A stretch of 12,618 nt of DNA, taken from positions 1 through 12,618 of the forward strand of contig CAZIWL010000124.1 in NCBI GenBank assembly GCA_964542755.1, in the 5' to 3' direction. Numbering within the stretch: position 1 is the first letter of the stretch; the number at the start of each line of letters is the position of its first letter. Of the stretch, positions 1 through 6,723 are shown piece by piece. The stretch comes from SKLM01 sp964542755 (GTDB lineage: Bacteria; Chloroflexota; Anaerolineae; B4-G1). Below the pieces are notes generated by a model. The model had not been told where the DNA came from. It searched no databases and saw only the letters and a list, made by a program, of their open reading frames with translations. The translations under genes and the position numbers were made by a program.

Positions 1-96
1 AACCGGTGAGGGGCATCTAGCGATCTCTCTAGAACCGGTGAGGGGCATCTAGCGATCCCTCAAGAACTGGTGGGGGGGATCTAGCGGTGCCTCGCG
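1..96. repeat. Three tandem copies of a 32-bp repeat
   Basis: Three head-to-tail units at 1-32, 33-64 and 65-96 share the frame AAC(C/T)GGTG(A/G)GGGG followed by ATCTAGCG and a variable tail. Units 1 and 2 differ only in the last 8 bases; unit 3 is more diverged. A 32-base period is not a multiple of three and no reading frame continues through it, so the array looks non-coding. It begins at the first base of the window, so more copies may lie upstream. There are no spacers between units. It stands about 70 bp before the promoter of the regulator gene. Its function is unknown; it could be a VNTR, a terminator-like remnant of the upstream gene, or a structural element. Confidence 0.85.
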
Positions 97-154
97 GACG
101 ACGCCTATCATATTCGACAGCGACGGAGACCAGCACGCCCTACGCCCGCTCGCC

Positions 155-198
155 TTACCAAACCCTTGACAACTTATGTACAACCTGGTATCATGCCT
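155..198 (+). promoter_or_regulatory. Candidate CarH-type operator of 11-bp direct repeats
   Basis: Consecutive 11-bp steps starting at 155, 166, 177 and 188 each carry CA at positions 5-6: TTACCA, TTGACA, TGTACA and GTATCA. The two central units, TTGACAACTTA and TGTACAACCTG, match at 7 of 11 positions and cover the -35 element and part of the spacer. CarH regulators bind as tetramers to 11-bp direct repeats overlapping the -35 region, so this arrangement fits autorepression by the downstream gene. The outer two units are weak. The assignment is by pattern only and no binding data are implied. Confidence 0.5.
166..194 (+). promoter_or_regulatory. Sigma70-like promoter of the regulator operon
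   Basis: TTGACA at 166-171 and TATCAT at 189-194 are separated by exactly 17 bases, giving a perfect -35 and a good -10. Transcription would start near 201, leaving an untranslated leader of about 80 bases before the ATG at 284. The promoter lies between the 32-bp repeat array and the regulator gene. It rules out the farther upstream ATG at 176, which falls between the two promoter boxes. Confidence 0.75.
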
Positions 199-268
199 CA
201 CGTGCATGGAGCGCCGCCCACAAGTATTGCAAAGCGCCCTTCTGGCACGCGAGCCCAGGAGACCAATA

Positions 269-276
269 GAGGAGGA
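269..276 (+). promoter_or_regulatory. Ribosome binding site that fixes the regulator start at 284
   Basis: A strong purine run containing GAGGAGGA lies about 8 bases before ATG 284. The in-frame ATG at 176 lies inside the promoter and has no such site, so 284 is the likely initiation codon. Confidence 0.75.
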
Positions 277-283
277 TAAAAGG

Positions 284-1621
284 ATGACCAGGGATGCCTA
301 TCTTGATCCCATCTACAACCTCAAGGCCGTGAGCGAGCGTACGGGCGTTACCGCCGACGCGCTCCGAGCCTGGGAGCGCCGCTACGGCCTGCCGCTTCCT
401 TCACGAACGCCGGCGGGACACCGGATCTATGCCCAACGCGACATTGATGTGATCAACTGGCTGGTCGCCCGGCAAGAGGAAGGCCTTCGGATTGGTCGGG
501 CCGTCAAACTTTGGCAAAGCCTTGAGAGCGAGGGGCAAGACCCGCTGCGCACCATGCCTGTTCCCAGCGCACCTCCCCTCCCCAAGCGTCCGGTCGGCGA
601 AACGATCGAGCAGCTCCGTGATGAGTGGGTGTCGCATTGCCTGGCCTTCAACGAGCAGAAGGCCGGGGAAGTCCTCACACAAGCCCTCGCCATGTATCCG
701 CCCGAGATCGTCTTCTCCGGCATCATCGGCGCGGGCATCGCCGAGATCGGACACAGCTGGTTCGTAGGAGACGTGACGGTTCAACAGGAGCATTTCGCCT
801 CGGAGTTGGCGATGCGACGCCTCAAGGGCATGATCGAGGCGGCTCCAGCTCCGACGCGCCGAGGCCGCATCCTTACCGCCTGCCCAGCAGGTGAGGAGCA
901 CACCCTGGGTATGAGCGCGTTCACACTCCTTCTCCGGCGGGCTGGTTGGGACGTCGTCTACCTCGGAGCCAACGTTCCCATCGAGACGATGGCCGCGACA
1001 ATCGAGCGCATCCAACCGGACCTCATCTGTCTGGCCGCCCAGCGGCTCGCGACAGCCTCAAGCCTCCTCGACGTGGTGGGAGCGGTCGAGGACCTGGACG
1101 TGCCCATCGCCTATGGGGGACGCATCTTCAACGAGGAGCCGGGGATCCGCCTCCACATCCCTGCCCATTTCCTGGGCGGGACGCTGGACCAAGCAGTCGG
1201 GGCTGCCGAGCGCCTTCTGACCACCGCGCGTCCCACGCTCGCAGGCGAGGCGCCGTCGGAAGAGACCGAAGCGCTGCATGCCCATTTCCTCGAGCATCTG
1301 CCAGCCATCCGGACCGATGTGTATGCTTCACTCGGGCACGCTCGGGTGAGCCGATCTGCGCTCGAAGCCCTCACGGGGAGTCTCACCGGCGCGACAGCGG
1401 CCGCCCTACGATTCGACGATCTCGATCTACTGGCACGGGAGATAGACTGGTACCGGGCCTATGATGAGCAGAGCGAGCCTTCGGCGCGTATGCTCGACGC
1501 CTTCCTACCGGCGTACAAGGAAGCCGTCGCGGCGCACCTGGACCAGCGCGGGGAGCCACTCGTGGCGTGGCTGAACGACAGGGTTGCGCAGGGGCAAGAG
1601 GAGAACGGGTCGCAGGCATGA
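284..1621 (+). CDS. CarH/LitR-type B12-binding, light-responsive MerR regulator
   Basis: Predicted cytoplasmic repressor of 445 residues. Residues about 10-75 form a MerR winged-helix domain (AVSERTGVTADALRAWERRYG, then AGHRIY). Residues about 103-180 match the helical cap of B12-binding regulators and contain W159 followed, after nine residues, by E169-H170: the W-x9-EH signature of adenosylcobalamin photoreceptors. Residues about 193-310 are a cobalamin-binding Rossmann domain with E204-x-H206-x-x-G209, where H206 would be the lower axial ligand. In CarH, light breaks the Co-C bond, the tetramer falls apart and the operator is released. Residues about 311-445 are an extra, helix-rich C-terminal region absent from the compact CarH of about 285 residues; I do not recognise it. 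ATG 284 was chosen for its ribosome site. The stop overlaps the next start (ATGA). Regulation is probably autogenous through the repeats at 155-198. Family is very likely; light sensing is inferred from conserved residues. Confidence 0.9.
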   Translation: MTRDAYLDPIYNLKAVSERTGVTADALRAWERRYGLPLPSRTPAGHRIYAQRDIDVINWLVARQEEGLRIGRAVKLWQSLESEGQDPLRTMPVPSAPPLPKRPVGETIEQLRDEWVSHCLAFNEQKAGEVLTQALAMYPPEIVFSGIIGAGIAEIGHSWFVGDVTVQQEHFASELAMRRLKGMIEAAPAPTRRGRILTACPAGEEHTLGMSAFTLLLRRAGWDVVYLGANVPIETMAATIERIQPDLICLAAQRLATASSLLDVVGAVEDLDVPIAYGGRIFNEEPGIRLHIPAHFLGGTLDQAVGAAERLLTTARPTLAGEAPSEETEALHAHFLEHLPAIRTDVYASLGHARVSRSALEALTGSLTGATAAALRFDDLDLLAREIDWYRAYDEQSEPSARMLDAFLPAYKEAVAAHLDQRGEPLVAWLNDRVAQGQEENGSQA

Positions 1622-1964
1622 TCCCTAAGCAATGGTACGTCGTCCTCGACTCAACGCAAGTCGGCCGCAATCCCGTCGGCGTCACGCGCATGGGCGAGAA
1701 GCTCGTCTTCTGGNNNNNNNNNNNNNNNNNNNNNNNNNNNNNNNNNNNNNNNNNNNNNNNNNNNNNNNNNNNNNNNNNNNNNNNNNNNNNNNNNNNNNNN
1801 NNNNNNNNNNNNNCCAGGACCGGCGCGTTGTGCAGACCCAACGTCCGAGACCATCCGGTTTGACCATCGGCGAGAAGCTCATCGAGGGCGACGGCCCGAT
1901 CATCGAATACCGGAAGCGACGGCGGGAGCTCAAGCAGCAGACGGGAGCGTCGACCGCACAATGA
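1618..1964 (+). CDS. Rieske [2Fe-2S] ring-hydroxylating-type oxygenase, middle lost in assembly gap
   Basis: The first 32 codons (start MIPKQWYVVLDS, then PVGVTRMGEKLVFW) match the N-terminus of Rieske oxygenase alpha-type proteins just before their CxH...CxxH cluster motif. After the N run, a second block of 49 codons (from QDRRVVQTQRP to GEKLIEGDGPIIEYRKRR, then the TGA) matches the C-terminus of the same family. The two pieces are in different frames across the nominal 100 N, as expected if the gap length is a placeholder. The family is about 340-350 residues, so roughly 800 bases are missing, including both cluster ligands and the mononuclear iron site. The enzyme would use O2 and reduced ferredoxin to oxidise an unknown substrate. 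ATG 1618 overlaps the regulator's stop, so the two genes are probably co-transcribed and coupled. Confidence 0.75.
1714..1813. other. Assembly gap of 100 N
   Basis: Exactly 100 undetermined bases interrupt the Rieske oxygenase gene. A round 100 is the usual placeholder for a gap of unknown size. The flanking family matches imply that the true distance is several hundred bases longer, so downstream coordinates are offset from the real chromosome. Confidence 0.95.
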
Positions 1965-2059
1965 TGAAAGAACGCACTGGCAGGTCGACCACTCCCACGC
2001 ACGACGACGCCAACAAGCCAGGTCTGCAAAGGATCGCATCGGGAGCCAGCCGTGGATAG
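1964..2059 (+). CDS. Possible 31-residue coupled mini-ORF between oxygenase and MFS genes
   Basis: An ATG at 1964 (also at 1961, as ATGATGAAA) overlaps the oxygenase stop and opens a 31-codon frame beginning MKERTGRSTTPTHDD. It ends with TAG at 2057-2059, just inside the MFS gene. It fills the whole 87-bp gap between the two larger genes. The peptide is polar and has no recognisable motif. No good ribosome site precedes it apart from GGGAGCG about 15-20 bases upstream. It could be a short coupling peptide, or simply an open frame arising by chance in GC-rich DNA. Confidence 0.2.
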   Translation: MKERTGRSTTPTHDDANKPGLQRIASGASRG

Positions 2060-3371
2060 ACGTCGTCTCGTACTCATTATTGGATTCGTCTTCATCGAGT
2101 TGCTGGGCTACAGCCTCTTCCTACCCCTGCTCCCCTTCTATGCAGGGAGTCTGGGGGCGAGTGCGCCGCTCATCGGCCTGCTGATCGCCTCAAACGCCGT
2201 CGCCCAGTTTCTGGCGGCCCCAGTCATCGGTCACTTCTCAGACACTTGGGGCCGCCGCCCAATGCTGCTCTTTAGCATCACGGGGACCGCCATCAGCTTC
2301 ATCTTGCTGGCCCTCGTCGAGCCGCTGGGCCGATGGACGGCAGCGGGCACACCCGCCTGGTTGACAGTGGACGCGGCAGCTATCGGCTGGCTCTTCATCA
2401 GTCGCATCATGGACGGCCTGGTGGGAGGCAACGTCTCCCTCGCCCGGGCCTATATCACAGACATCACCGATGAGGAGAATCGGGCTCGGGGCCTCGGGCT
2501 CATCGGCGCCGCCTTCGGCACCGGCTTCATCATCGGACCGGCTCTGGGTGGCACCCTCAGCAATTGGCCCTTGATCACCGGGAGGGCCGTCGCACTGGGG
2601 CTCTCCCGGTACGCTGTCCCCGCCCTGGCAGCCCTCGGCCTCTCGATCCTCAATTTCGTCGGAGTGGCACTCTGGCTGCCTGAATCCCTCACGGTGGCAC
2701 AGCGGCGAAAGCTGGCGGGCAGAAAGAGAACGCTGCTGCCCCTCGACACGATCCGAAAGGCCCTTGACCGGCCTCGGGTGGGGGTACTGCTTCAGACCCG
2801 CTTCTTCTATCGCCTGGCGTTCACGATGTTCACTGCCAGCTTCGCACTCTACACGAGCTACCGGTTCGGCATGTCCGACCAGACGACGAGTTACATCCTC
2901 ACCTATGTCGGGGTCGTCGTGGTTTTCGTCCAGGGATTCCTGGTCGGCTGGCTGTCGAGTCGATTCTCTGAAAGAAGAATCATCTTGGCCGGCGCGGTTG
3001 TTCTGGCCGCGGCCCTCCTGGCCTGGGCCGTGGTACCCAGCGTACCCATGATGCTCGGGGTACTGGCGTTCCTCCCACTCTCGGGTGGGACCCTCAACAC
3101 GGTCACGAACAGCGCCTTGACGAAGGCGGTGCGCGAGGAGGATATTGGTGGGACGCTCGGCCTCTCGACGTCCCTCGACAGCCTGACGCAGATACTCTCA
3201 CCCGTCATCGGGGGCTTCCTTATCGGTGAGCTCGGCGCTTGGTCGGTGGGAGCAGCCGGAGCGATTGTCATGGCCGGTGTCGTCATCTATGCCGGGCGCC
3301 GCCTCGTGGCGAAGTCGACGGAGTATTGGGATGCGCCCGCTGAGTGCGCGGAGGCCCCCGAGACGGCGTGA
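2052..3371 (+). CDS. MFS drug/proton antiporter, TetA-like (DHA1)
   Basis: Twelve-helix inner-membrane exporter of 439 residues, the usual length for this family. The loop between helices 2 and 3 has the MFS motif A as GHFSDTWGRR (residues 60-69). The fifth helix carries antiporter motif C as GTGFIIGPALGG (about 156-167), which marks proton-coupled drug exporters. The N-terminus (LIIGFVFIELLGYSLFLPLLPFYA) resembles tetracycline-type exporters, but substrate cannot be inferred. The start is a GTG at 2052, with GGGAG six bases upstream; no ATG gives a better N-terminus. It follows the Rieske oxygenase by 87 bp and precedes a hydrolase by 10 bp, so it is probably in the same operon. It might export the oxygenase product or a toxic compound; that is speculation. 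Confidence 0.88.
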   Translation: MDRRRLVLIIGFVFIELLGYSLFLPLLPFYAGSLGASAPLIGLLIASNAVAQFLAAPVIGHFSDTWGRRPMLLFSITGTAISFILLALVEPLGRWTAAGTPAWLTVDAAAIGWLFISRIMDGLVGGNVSLARAYITDITDEENRARGLGLIGAAFGTGFIIGPALGGTLSNWPLITGRAVALGLSRYAVPALAALGLSILNFVGVALWLPESLTVAQRRKLAGRKRTLLPLDTIRKALDRPRVGVLLQTRFFYRLAFTMFTASFALYTSYRFGMSDQTTSYILTYVGVVVVFVQGFLVGWLSSRFSERRIILAGAVVLAAALLAWAVVPSVPMMLGVLAFLPLSGGTLNTVTNSALTKAVREEDIGGTLGLSTSLDSLTQILSPVIGGFLIGELGAWSVGAAGAIVMAGVVIYAGRRLVAKSTEYWDAPAECAEAPETA

Positions 3372-3381
3372 GGGAGAACCA

Positions 3382-4131
3382 GTGAGCACATGGAAGCGCT
3401 GGTGGTGGGTGATCCTTCTTCTTCCCCTGGCGGCCGGCGGTGTCTTCGCCGTCTGGGCCGAGTCCGGGCCCTCGCCCATGCCCGAAGCCCAGGTGGCTCT
3501 GGAGACTCCAGCAGCCGATGATGGCATTCTCGTCGACCGCGGTCGCTGGTTCACCTTCCGCCCTACCCAGGAAGAGGTCTCAACAGGTCTCGTGATCTAC
3601 CCGGGCGGCCGGGTGGACCCTGCTGCTTATGCCCCGGCAGCTCGGGCCATCGCCGATGAGGGGTATCTGGTTGTCATCGTCCCAATGCCCCTGGACCTGG
3701 CCTTCCTTGCTCCCCAGCGTGCAGACGGGATCCAACAGGCTTATCCGATGATCGAGCACTGGGCTGTGGGCGGTCACTCCCTGGGCGGCGCGATGGCAGC
3801 GCGGTTTGCCCACCGGCACCCAGCGGCGGTCGACGGCCTCCTGCTGTGGGCGGCCTACCCGGCCCAGAGCGACGATCTATCCCAGTACGAGGTGGAGGTC
3901 GTATCCATCTACGGGACCAGCGACGGCCTCGCGACCATCGATGACATCGAGGCCTCCCGCCCCCTCCTACCTACGGACACCATCTGGGTTTCCATCGTGG
4001 GGGGCAACCACGCGCAGTTCGGCTGGTACGGCCCTCAGCAGGGTGACTTACCCGCCACCATCAGCCGCGAAGCCCAGCAGCAGCAGGTCATTGACGGTTC
4101 ACTTCGGCTCCTGGCGGCCCTCGAGTCGTGA
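3382..4131 (+). CDS. Membrane-anchored alpha/beta hydrolase, dienelactone-hydrolase-like
   Basis: Protein of 249 residues. Residues about 7-25 (WWWVILLLPLAAGGVFAVW) form a signal anchor, so the catalytic part probably faces outside the cytoplasmic membrane. The fold is the Abhydrolase_5/dienelactone-hydrolase type. The nucleophile elbow is GGHSLGG with Ser133; the likely acid is Asp181 in YGTSDG and the base His210 in GGNHAQFG. Start is GTG 3382, ten bases after the MFS stop and preceded by GAGGGAGA. In-frame starts farther upstream lie inside the MFS gene and would add no conserved sequence. The reaction is ester or similar bond hydrolysis with unknown substrate. Co-transcription with the MFS gene is likely from the spacing. 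Confidence 0.8.
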   Translation: MSTWKRWWWVILLLPLAAGGVFAVWAESGPSPMPEAQVALETPAADDGILVDRGRWFTFRPTQEEVSTGLVIYPGGRVDPAAYAPAARAIADEGYLVVIVPMPLDLAFLAPQRADGIQQAYPMIEHWAVGGHSLGGAMAARFAHRHPAAVDGLLLWAAYPAQSDDLSQYEVEVVSIYGTSDGLATIDDIEASRPLLPTDTIWVSIVGGNHAQFGWYGPQQGDLPATISREAQQQQVIDGSLRLLAALES

Positions 4132-4175
4132 TGGTGGTACGCAGAGCTGGGACCGACGCAGGAGGATGGGTACAG

Positions 4176-4244
4176 GTGGCGAACCAGAGTCAGGCCTTTC
4201 TCAGCGGATGGTTGGTGTCTACCTGGTGGTGTGTAAGGACGTGA
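4176..4244 (+). CDS. Possible 22-residue Trp-rich leader ORF before the second hydrolase
   Basis: A frame opening with GTG 4176 lies 10 bases after a strong AGGAGG (4160-4165). It runs 22 codons, including a Trp-Trp-Cys stretch (SGWLVSTWWCVRT), and ends in TGA overlapping the hydrolase start as TGATG. Overlap of this kind favours translational coupling. The AGGAGG is too close to ATG 4166 to serve that codon well, so it needs another explanation. No attenuator hairpin was found and the peptide is not a known leader, so this may be chance. Confidence 0.25.
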   Translation: MANQSQAFLSGWLVSTWWCVRT

Positions 4245-5452
4245 TGAATACCTATACGAAGAATGTGTCGTGGAGATGGGGCCGGGCTCTCGCTCTGGCG
4301 CTCGTGATCTTGCTCGTCGTACTTCTGGTTGGCCCTTTTCTGGTGCCTATCCCGCCCCTCCACGACACGGTGCCACCGGAGCAGATGGCCGATGCTCACA
4401 GCCGCTTCGTCGACGTGGACGGCCTTCGAGTCCACTACAACCAGGACGGCGCGGGCGACCCGGTCATGATTCTCCTCCACGGATTCGGCGCCAGCGTCTT
4501 CTCGTGGCGCGAGGTCAGGGAGCCCCTGGCGCAGCGCGGCACGGTCATCGCCTATGATCGGCCGGCCTTCGGCCTGACGGAGCGGCCCCTTACCTGGGCG
4601 CCGGGTGAGAATCCTTATACCCCCGACGCCCAGGTCGACGTGCTCGTCGGGTTAATGGACGAACTCAACGTGGAGACCGCCTTCCTGGTCGGCCACTCAG
4701 CCGGGGGCACCGTCGCCGCCCACGCAGCACTGACCCATCCAGACCGCTTCGATGGGCTGGTCTTCGTGGCCGCCGCTATCTACGAAGGAGGCGGCTCCCC
4801 AAGTTGGATTCGCCCGCTCCTCGGGCTGCCCCAGATCGACCGGCTTGGGCCCCTGCTCGCCCGAAGGATCGCCGTGAGCGGCGATGACTTCTTGGAGAGC
4901 GCGTGGCACGACCCAGCGCAAATCACCCAGGACATCCGGGAGGGCTACCGCAAACCACTCCGCGCTGACCACTGGGACCGGGCTCTCTGGGAGCTGACCA
5001 AGGCCTCGCGCCAGGTCGGCCTGGCCGATGACCTCGACCGGATCACAATGCCCACGCTGGTCGTCACGGGTGATGACGACCGCATCGTGCCCACGGCCTC
5101 CAGCATCCGATTGGCGCGAGAGCTCCCGGACGCGGAGCTCGTGGTTATCCCGGAGTGTGGGCACGTGCCCCAGGAGGAATGTCCGGGTCCATTCCTGGAG
5201 GCGGTGACCGCCTTCCTGGATTCCGTGCCGCTGGCTACCGGCTTGACGGCGGGGCAGCCCCCGGTGGACCTTGCCAGAACCCTTGACAGACTCGGCGGCC
5301 TGGGTCATAATCCTCTGCAAGACCCGCTATCTTCGTCTATGATCGAGCTATGTGAAACGCCACCGCTCATCCAAACGAAATGCCTGTACGCCAAGCGGGA
5401 GGGCGACTCCGCACCTGTGGGCTTCCCAAGATCGAGAGCAAAGGAGGGTTGA
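4244..5452 (+). CDS. Membrane-anchored alpha/beta hydrolase with unusual C-terminal tail
   Basis: Protein of 402 residues. Residues about 14-35 are a single hydrophobic anchor. The hydrolase domain follows: oxyanion-hole LLHGFGAS (77-84), nucleophile elbow GHSAGG with Ser152, acid in TGDDDRIVP (Asp279), base His307 in ECGHVPQEE. It resembles haloalkane-dehalogenase/epoxide-hydrolase/C-C-hydrolase relatives; substrate unknown. The fold should end near residue 330. The remaining 72 residues match nothing I know and their DNA contains a promoter (5283-5311) and the leader of the next gene, so they look like run-on translation. Start is ATG 4244, with AAGGA four bases upstream; GTG 4241 or the in-frame ATGs at 4209 and 4166 are alternatives. 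The stop falls one base before the next gene's ATG. Confidence 0.8.
   Translation: MNTYTKNVSWRWGRALALALVILLVVLLVGPFLVPIPPLHDTVPPEQMADAHSRFVDVDGLRVHYNQDGAGDPVMILLHGFGASVFSWREVREPLAQRGTVIAYDRPAFGLTERPLTWAPGENPYTPDAQVDVLVGLMDELNVETAFLVGHSAGGTVAAHAALTHPDRFDGLVFVAAAIYEGGGSPSWIRPLLGLPQIDRLGPLLARRIAVSGDDFLESAWHDPAQITQDIREGYRKPLRADHWDRALWELTKASRQVGLADDLDRITMPTLVVTGDDDRIVPTASSIRLARELPDAELVVIPECGHVPQEECPGPFLEAVTAFLDSVPLATGLTAGQPPVDLARTLDRLGGLGHNPLQDPLSSSMIELCETPPLIQTKCLYAKREGDSAPVGFPRSRAKEG
5283..5311 (+). promoter_or_regulatory. Internal sigma70-like promoter upstream of the pterin dehydratase gene
   Basis: TTGACA at 5283-5288 and CATAAT at 5306-5311 are spaced by 17 bases. The 11-mer AACCCTTGACA (5278-5288) is identical to the one at the regulator promoter (161-171). 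Transcription would start near 5318, giving an untranslated leader of about 135 bases before ATG 5454. The second 11-bp operator unit seen at the first promoter is absent here (GGCGGC in its place), so control by the CarH-like protein is not supported by this site. Confidence 0.6.
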
Positions 5453-5453
5453 G

Positions 5454-5801
5454 ATGGACGAGCATCTGGCTAAGATGACGTGCTCCGCGTGCCGTGGGGA
5501 TGAGCCGTCGCTCACGGACGAGGAATTGGAGGAGTACTTGCCCCGCGTCCCGGACTGGGAGTTGGCGGAGGAGGACGGCGTCAACAAACTGCGCCGGACG
5601 TTCACGTTCCGCAACTTCGTGGAGGCGCTAGCGTTCACGAATCGGGTGGGAGAGGCAGCCGAGGAGGAGGGCCACCATCCCATCATCACGCTGACCTGGG
5701 GCAAGGTCACGGTGACATGGTACACGCACAAGATCAAAGGACTTCACGAGAATGACTTCATCATGGCTGCCAAGACCGACAAGCTGTACACAGAGGGCTA
5801 G
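5454..5801 (+). CDS. Pterin-4a-carbinolamine dehydratase
   Basis: Small cytosolic enzyme of 115 residues that dehydrates 4a-hydroxytetrahydropterin to quinonoid dihydropterin, recycling the pterin used by aromatic amino acid hydroxylases. The active-site block EGHHPIITLTWGKVTVTWYTH (about 72-92) contains His74-His75-Pro76 and His92, as expected for the PhhB/PCD family. The N-terminal CSAC pair (Cys10, Cys13) precedes the domain, as in many bacterial relatives. ATG 5454 has AAGGAGGG five or six bases upstream. No aromatic amino acid hydroxylase or pterin synthesis gene is visible here, so its partner is unknown. It is the first gene after the promoter at 5283-5311 and lies 32 bp before the DegV gene. 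Confidence 0.92.
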   Translation: MDEHLAKMTCSACRGDEPSLTDEELEEYLPRVPDWELAEEDGVNKLRRTFTFRNFVEALAFTNRVGEAAEEEGHHPIITLTWGKVTVTWYTHKIKGLHENDFIMAAKTDKLYTEG

Positions 5802-5833
5802 CGTGACCGACCAAGCACATCAGTGGGGGATCC

Positions 5834-6685
5834 ATGTCCGTTAAGATCGTCACCGACAGTACCTGTGACTTGCCCGCGGAGGCCGTCGCGGAGCTCGGCA
5901 TCACGGTTGTTCCCCTCTATATCAACGTGGGGCAAGAGAGCTTCCTGGATGGGATCGACATGTCCCGCCAGGAGTTCTATGAGCGACTGCCGGACTTCGA
6001 CGACCACCCGCAGACGGCGTCGCCCGGGCCAGAGATGTTCCGTGATACCTATGAGACGCTGGCCGCTGAGGGCGCCGACGAGATCCTCTCCATCCACATC
6101 GCCGAGAGCCTGAGCGGCACCCTCAACACAGCCCAGCTCGCCGCCGATGCGACGGACAGGGTTCCGGTAACCGTGCTCGATTCAGGCCAGTTGAGCATGG
6201 GCACCGGATTCCTCGTGGCGGCCGCCGCGCGAGCCGCCGAGGCGGGTCGCTCCCTCGCAGAGATCATTGACGTGGTCAAGGAGATGGGAAGACGTACACA
6301 CCTCTTTGCCGGCCTCGACACCCTGGAGTTTCTCCAGCGGAGCGGTAGGATGAGCTGGGCCGTCTCGCGGATCGGCACGCTCCTGAGAATCAAGCCGCTT
6401 CTGACGATGCACGGCGGCGAGCCCCATGTCGAAAAGGTGCGTACCGACCGTCGGGCGGTCCAGAAGTTGCTCGACAAGCTGGTCTCCCTGGCGCCCCTTG
6501 AGGAGTTGGCCCTCGTCCACACCAACGCGCCGGAGAAGCTGAACGAGCTTCGAGAGCGGGCCAGGCATCTCTTTCCTCCGGGCAAGGAACCTGTGGAGGT
6601 TGATGTGACGCCCGTCATTGGGACGCACATCGGTCCTGGGGCGGCTGGCTTCGCCTGTGTCTCAGCCGGCCATAGGAAGGGCTAG
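5834..6685 (+). CDS. DegV family fatty-acid-binding protein
   Basis: Protein of 283 residues, typical for DegV/FakB proteins, which bind a fatty acid in a buried pocket and, in Gram-positive bacteria, present it to the kinase FakA for phosphorylation. Family blocks are clear: IVTDSTCDLP at 4-13, an SGTLNTAQLA loop near 95-104, the RSGRMS region near 172, and THIGPGAAGFA near the C-terminus. No FakA homologue is present in the window. ATG 5834 is preceded by the weak GGGGGA. The gene lies 32 bp after the dehydratase and 38 bp before the YfcH-type gene, consistent with one transcript. Specificity cannot be read from the sequence. Confidence 0.92.
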   Translation: MSVKIVTDSTCDLPAEAVAELGITVVPLYINVGQESFLDGIDMSRQEFYERLPDFDDHPQTASPGPEMFRDTYETLAAEGADEILSIHIAESLSGTLNTAQLAADATDRVPVTVLDSGQLSMGTGFLVAAAARAAEAGRSLAEIIDVVKEMGRRTHLFAGLDTLEFLQRSGRMSWAVSRIGTLLRIKPLLTMHGGEPHVEKVRTDRRAVQKLLDKLVSLAPLEELALVHTNAPEKLNELRERARHLFPPGKEPVEVDVTPVIGTHIGPGAAGFACVSAGHRKG

Positions 6686-6723
6686 GGACTCTTGACGAAA
6701 AGTCTGGCCCGGGCGGAGATGGC

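Noticed and set aside
1..96. CRISPR array
   Set aside because: The repeats are directly adjacent with no unique spacers and no cas genes are present.
176..283. Upstream ATG at 176 as start of the regulator
   Set aside because: It lies between the -35 and -10 boxes and lacks a ribosome site; ATG 284 has a strong one and begins at the conserved domain.
401..1015. 204-codon minus-strand frame, and similar long antisense frames at 1383-2039 and 4697-5320
   Set aside because: They are antisense to well-supported genes, show no motif, and are expected in GC-rich coding DNA.
5318..5453. Riboswitch in the leader of the pterin dehydratase gene
   Set aside because: Only short local hairpins (for example TGGG/CCCA at 5418-5428) are seen; no known riboswitch core is recognisable.
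5785..5790. TGTACA as another regulator half-site
   Set aside because: It lies inside the pterin dehydratase coding end with no second copy at 11 bp and no promoter.
6686..6723. TTGACG near 6691 as a promoter for the YfcH-type gene
   Set aside because: No matching -10 element at suitable spacing before the start codon.
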